From assembly GCA_902803275.1 (NCBI GenBank), contig CADCPE010000297.1, positions 1-7,821 of the forward strand: DNA of 7,821 nucleotides, in the 5' to 3' direction. Positions 6,811 to 7,821 of the stretch are shown one piece after another. The notes under the pieces were generated by a model that saw only the letters and a program-made list of their open reading frames with translations, did not search any database and had not been told where the DNA came from. Position numbers and translations under genes: made by a program. The stretch's first letter is position 1. Every line of letters starts with the position of its first letter. This stretch comes from an uncultured Erysipelotrichaceae bacterium. Lineage in GTDB: Bacteria > Bacillota_I > Bacilli_A > Erysipelotrichales > Erysipelotrichaceae.

Positions 6811-7821
6811 TTATTTTCTTTCCTTGATCTCGGCAGTGATTCTTTCGACAAACAGATCAAGAGATTCTGATTCAGATCCTTCAACACCGTATCTTCTGAT
6901 GTTGACGGTATTGTTTTCGCATTCGCTGTCCCCTACGACGAGCTGATAAGGGATCTTGTTCATCTGAGCTTCTCTGATCTTGTATCCGAGTTTTTCGTTT
7001 CTTCCATCCACATGGACTCTGACACCCTGCTGTTTCAATGCTTCACATACCTTATAGGCATAATCGGCATGTTTTTCAAAGTGAACAGGAATAACGACGG
7101 CCTGCTTTGGAGAAAGCCATGTCGGGAAGACACCTTTGGTTTCTTCTATAAGATAGGCGGTGAAACGGTCAAAAGTTCCGAATATCGCTCTATGAAGAAC
7201 GACCGGAGTCGCTTTCTCGCCGTTAGAATCGATGTAGTTGAGTTCAAATCTTCTTGGAAGCAGGAAATCCAGCTGACAGGTCGAAAGAGTGATCTCAGGG
7301 CCGATCGCAGGTTTGACTTCAACATCTAGTTTAGGACCATAGAATGCTGCTTCGCCAACTGCTTCAAAATATGAAACGCCAAGACTGTTCAGTACTTCTC
7401 TCAGTTTTTCCTCGGCTTGATTCCACATCTGATCATCATCGAAATACTTTTCCTTGTCTTCAGGATCTCTTAAGGAAAGTCTGAATTTATAGTTTTTGAT
7501 CCCGAAATCATGATAGACATCAAGAATGAGGGTAACGACGTTCTTGAACTCATCAGCGATCTGTTCCGGTGTAACGAATAAGTGTGCGTCATTCTGGCAC
7601 ATGCATCTGACTCTTTCAAGTCCTTTTACAGCACCAGAAGCCTCATAACGGAAATCGGTCGCAAATTCACCGATCCTGACCGGAAGATCACGGTATGAAT
7701 GAAGCTTGTTTTTGTATATGAGCATGTGATGAGGACAGTTCATCGGTCTCAAGACGAATTCTTCATTATCAACTTTCATCATCGGGAACATGTTGTCTTT
7801 GTAATGATCCCAGTGACCTGA
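6811..7821 (-). CDS. thrS: Threonyl-tRNA synthetase (5'-truncated by window edge)
   Basis: The last 336 codons and the TAA of a class II synthetase that charges tRNA-Thr; the family is about 640 residues, so the TGS and editing domains and the true start lie right of the window. The reading frame enters at the edge with SGHWDHYKDNMFPMMKV, the expected ThrRS sequence just before the zinc site, so no start codon within the window should be used. The three zinc ligands are present: Cys in MNCPHH (codon 7735-7737), His in NDAHLF (7582-7584) and His in VVLHRAIFG (7192-7194). Motif 2 reads TDFRYEASGAVKGLERVR, and motif 3 reads HRAIFGTFDRF. The anticodon-binding domain follows from about 7130 to the end (QAVVIPVHFEKHADYAY, VDGRNEKLGYKIREAQ, IPYQLVVGD). 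It converges on proS, and its stop codon is 3 nt from the stem of a shared terminator. Any T-box or other leader control would lie off the window. Confidence 0.98.
   Translation of the reverse strand, partial: SGHWDHYKDNMFPMMKVDNEEFVLRPMNCPHHMLIYKNKLHSYRDLPVRIGEFATDFRYEASGAVKGLERVRCMCQNDAHLFVTPEQIADEFKNVVTLILDVYHDFGIKNYKFRLSLRDPEDKEKYFDDDQMWNQAEEKLREVLNSLGVSYFEAVGEAAFYGPKLDVEVKPAIGPEITLSTCQLDFLLPRRFELNYIDSNGEKATPVVLHRAIFGTFDRFTAYLIEETKGVFPTWLSPKQAVVIPVHFEKHADYAYKVCEALKQQGVRVHVDGRNEKLGYKIREAQMNKIPYQLVVGDSECENNTVNIRRYGVEGSESESLDLFVERITAEIKERK

Noticed and set aside
7012..7329. Plus-strand frame of 105 codons within thrS
   Set aside because: It is antisense to conserved ThrRS motif 3 and the anticodon-binding domain; no independent support.
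6811..7791. Start of thrS at the ATG at 7791
   Set aside because: The frame continues without a stop to the window edge and encodes family-typical SGHWDHYKDN upstream of that Met, so this Met is internal and the gene is cut by the edge.

Overview
The window looks like ordinary chromosomal housekeeping DNA from a low-to-mid GC Gram-positive bacterium (Bacillota). The evidence is the set of families present together: RNase HIII, MutS2 with an Smr tail, CvpA, and a ProRS with a long inserted editing domain. Several proteins (divergent MutS2, UvrC with FDNSH in place of the usual FDNSN, the ProRS N-terminus) read like Erysipelotrichia or relatives, but that placement is an impression, not a demonstrated fact. 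TGA is used as a stop (cvpA, rnhC), so the code is standard rather than the mycoplasma code.

Layout. From the left edge to 4151 lies a leftward (minus-strand) block in the transcription order cvpA > mutS2 > uvrC. The genes overlap (8 nt and 1 nt), so this is almost certainly one transcript. uvrC runs off the left edge and lacks its C-terminal third. A 53-bp intergenic region (4152-4204) holds back-to-back promoters. To the right run rnhC (RNase HIII) and proS (prolyl-tRNA synthetase), both on the plus strand. proS ends at a compact hairpin (6780-6807) that also ends thrS (threonyl-tRNA synthetase), which comes in from the right edge on the minus strand and lacks its N-terminal half.

How the genes fit together. 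UvrC (nucleotide excision repair), MutS2 (branched-DNA/collided-ribosome ATPase) and RNase HIII (RNA:DNA hybrid removal) are nucleic-acid maintenance factors. In Bacillus subtilis rnhC, a cvpA-like gene and mutS2 lie together, with uvrC some genes further on. Here the cluster seems compressed, with no zapA or polX between the genes and rnhC turned to face away from cvpA. The two aminoacyl-tRNA synthetases are tail to tail and share a terminator.

I found no clear new system. The points most worth a second look are: (1) the divergent promoters whose -10 boxes each end exactly 6 nt before the start codon of rnhC and cvpA, suggesting two leaderless mRNAs; (2) a MutS2 whose Smr domain has lost the Asp and Arg of its LDLR motif; and (3) a marked excess of GATC sites. 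No mobile elements, tRNAs, rRNAs or CRISPR arrays were seen, and no gene-free stretch exceeds 300 bases.
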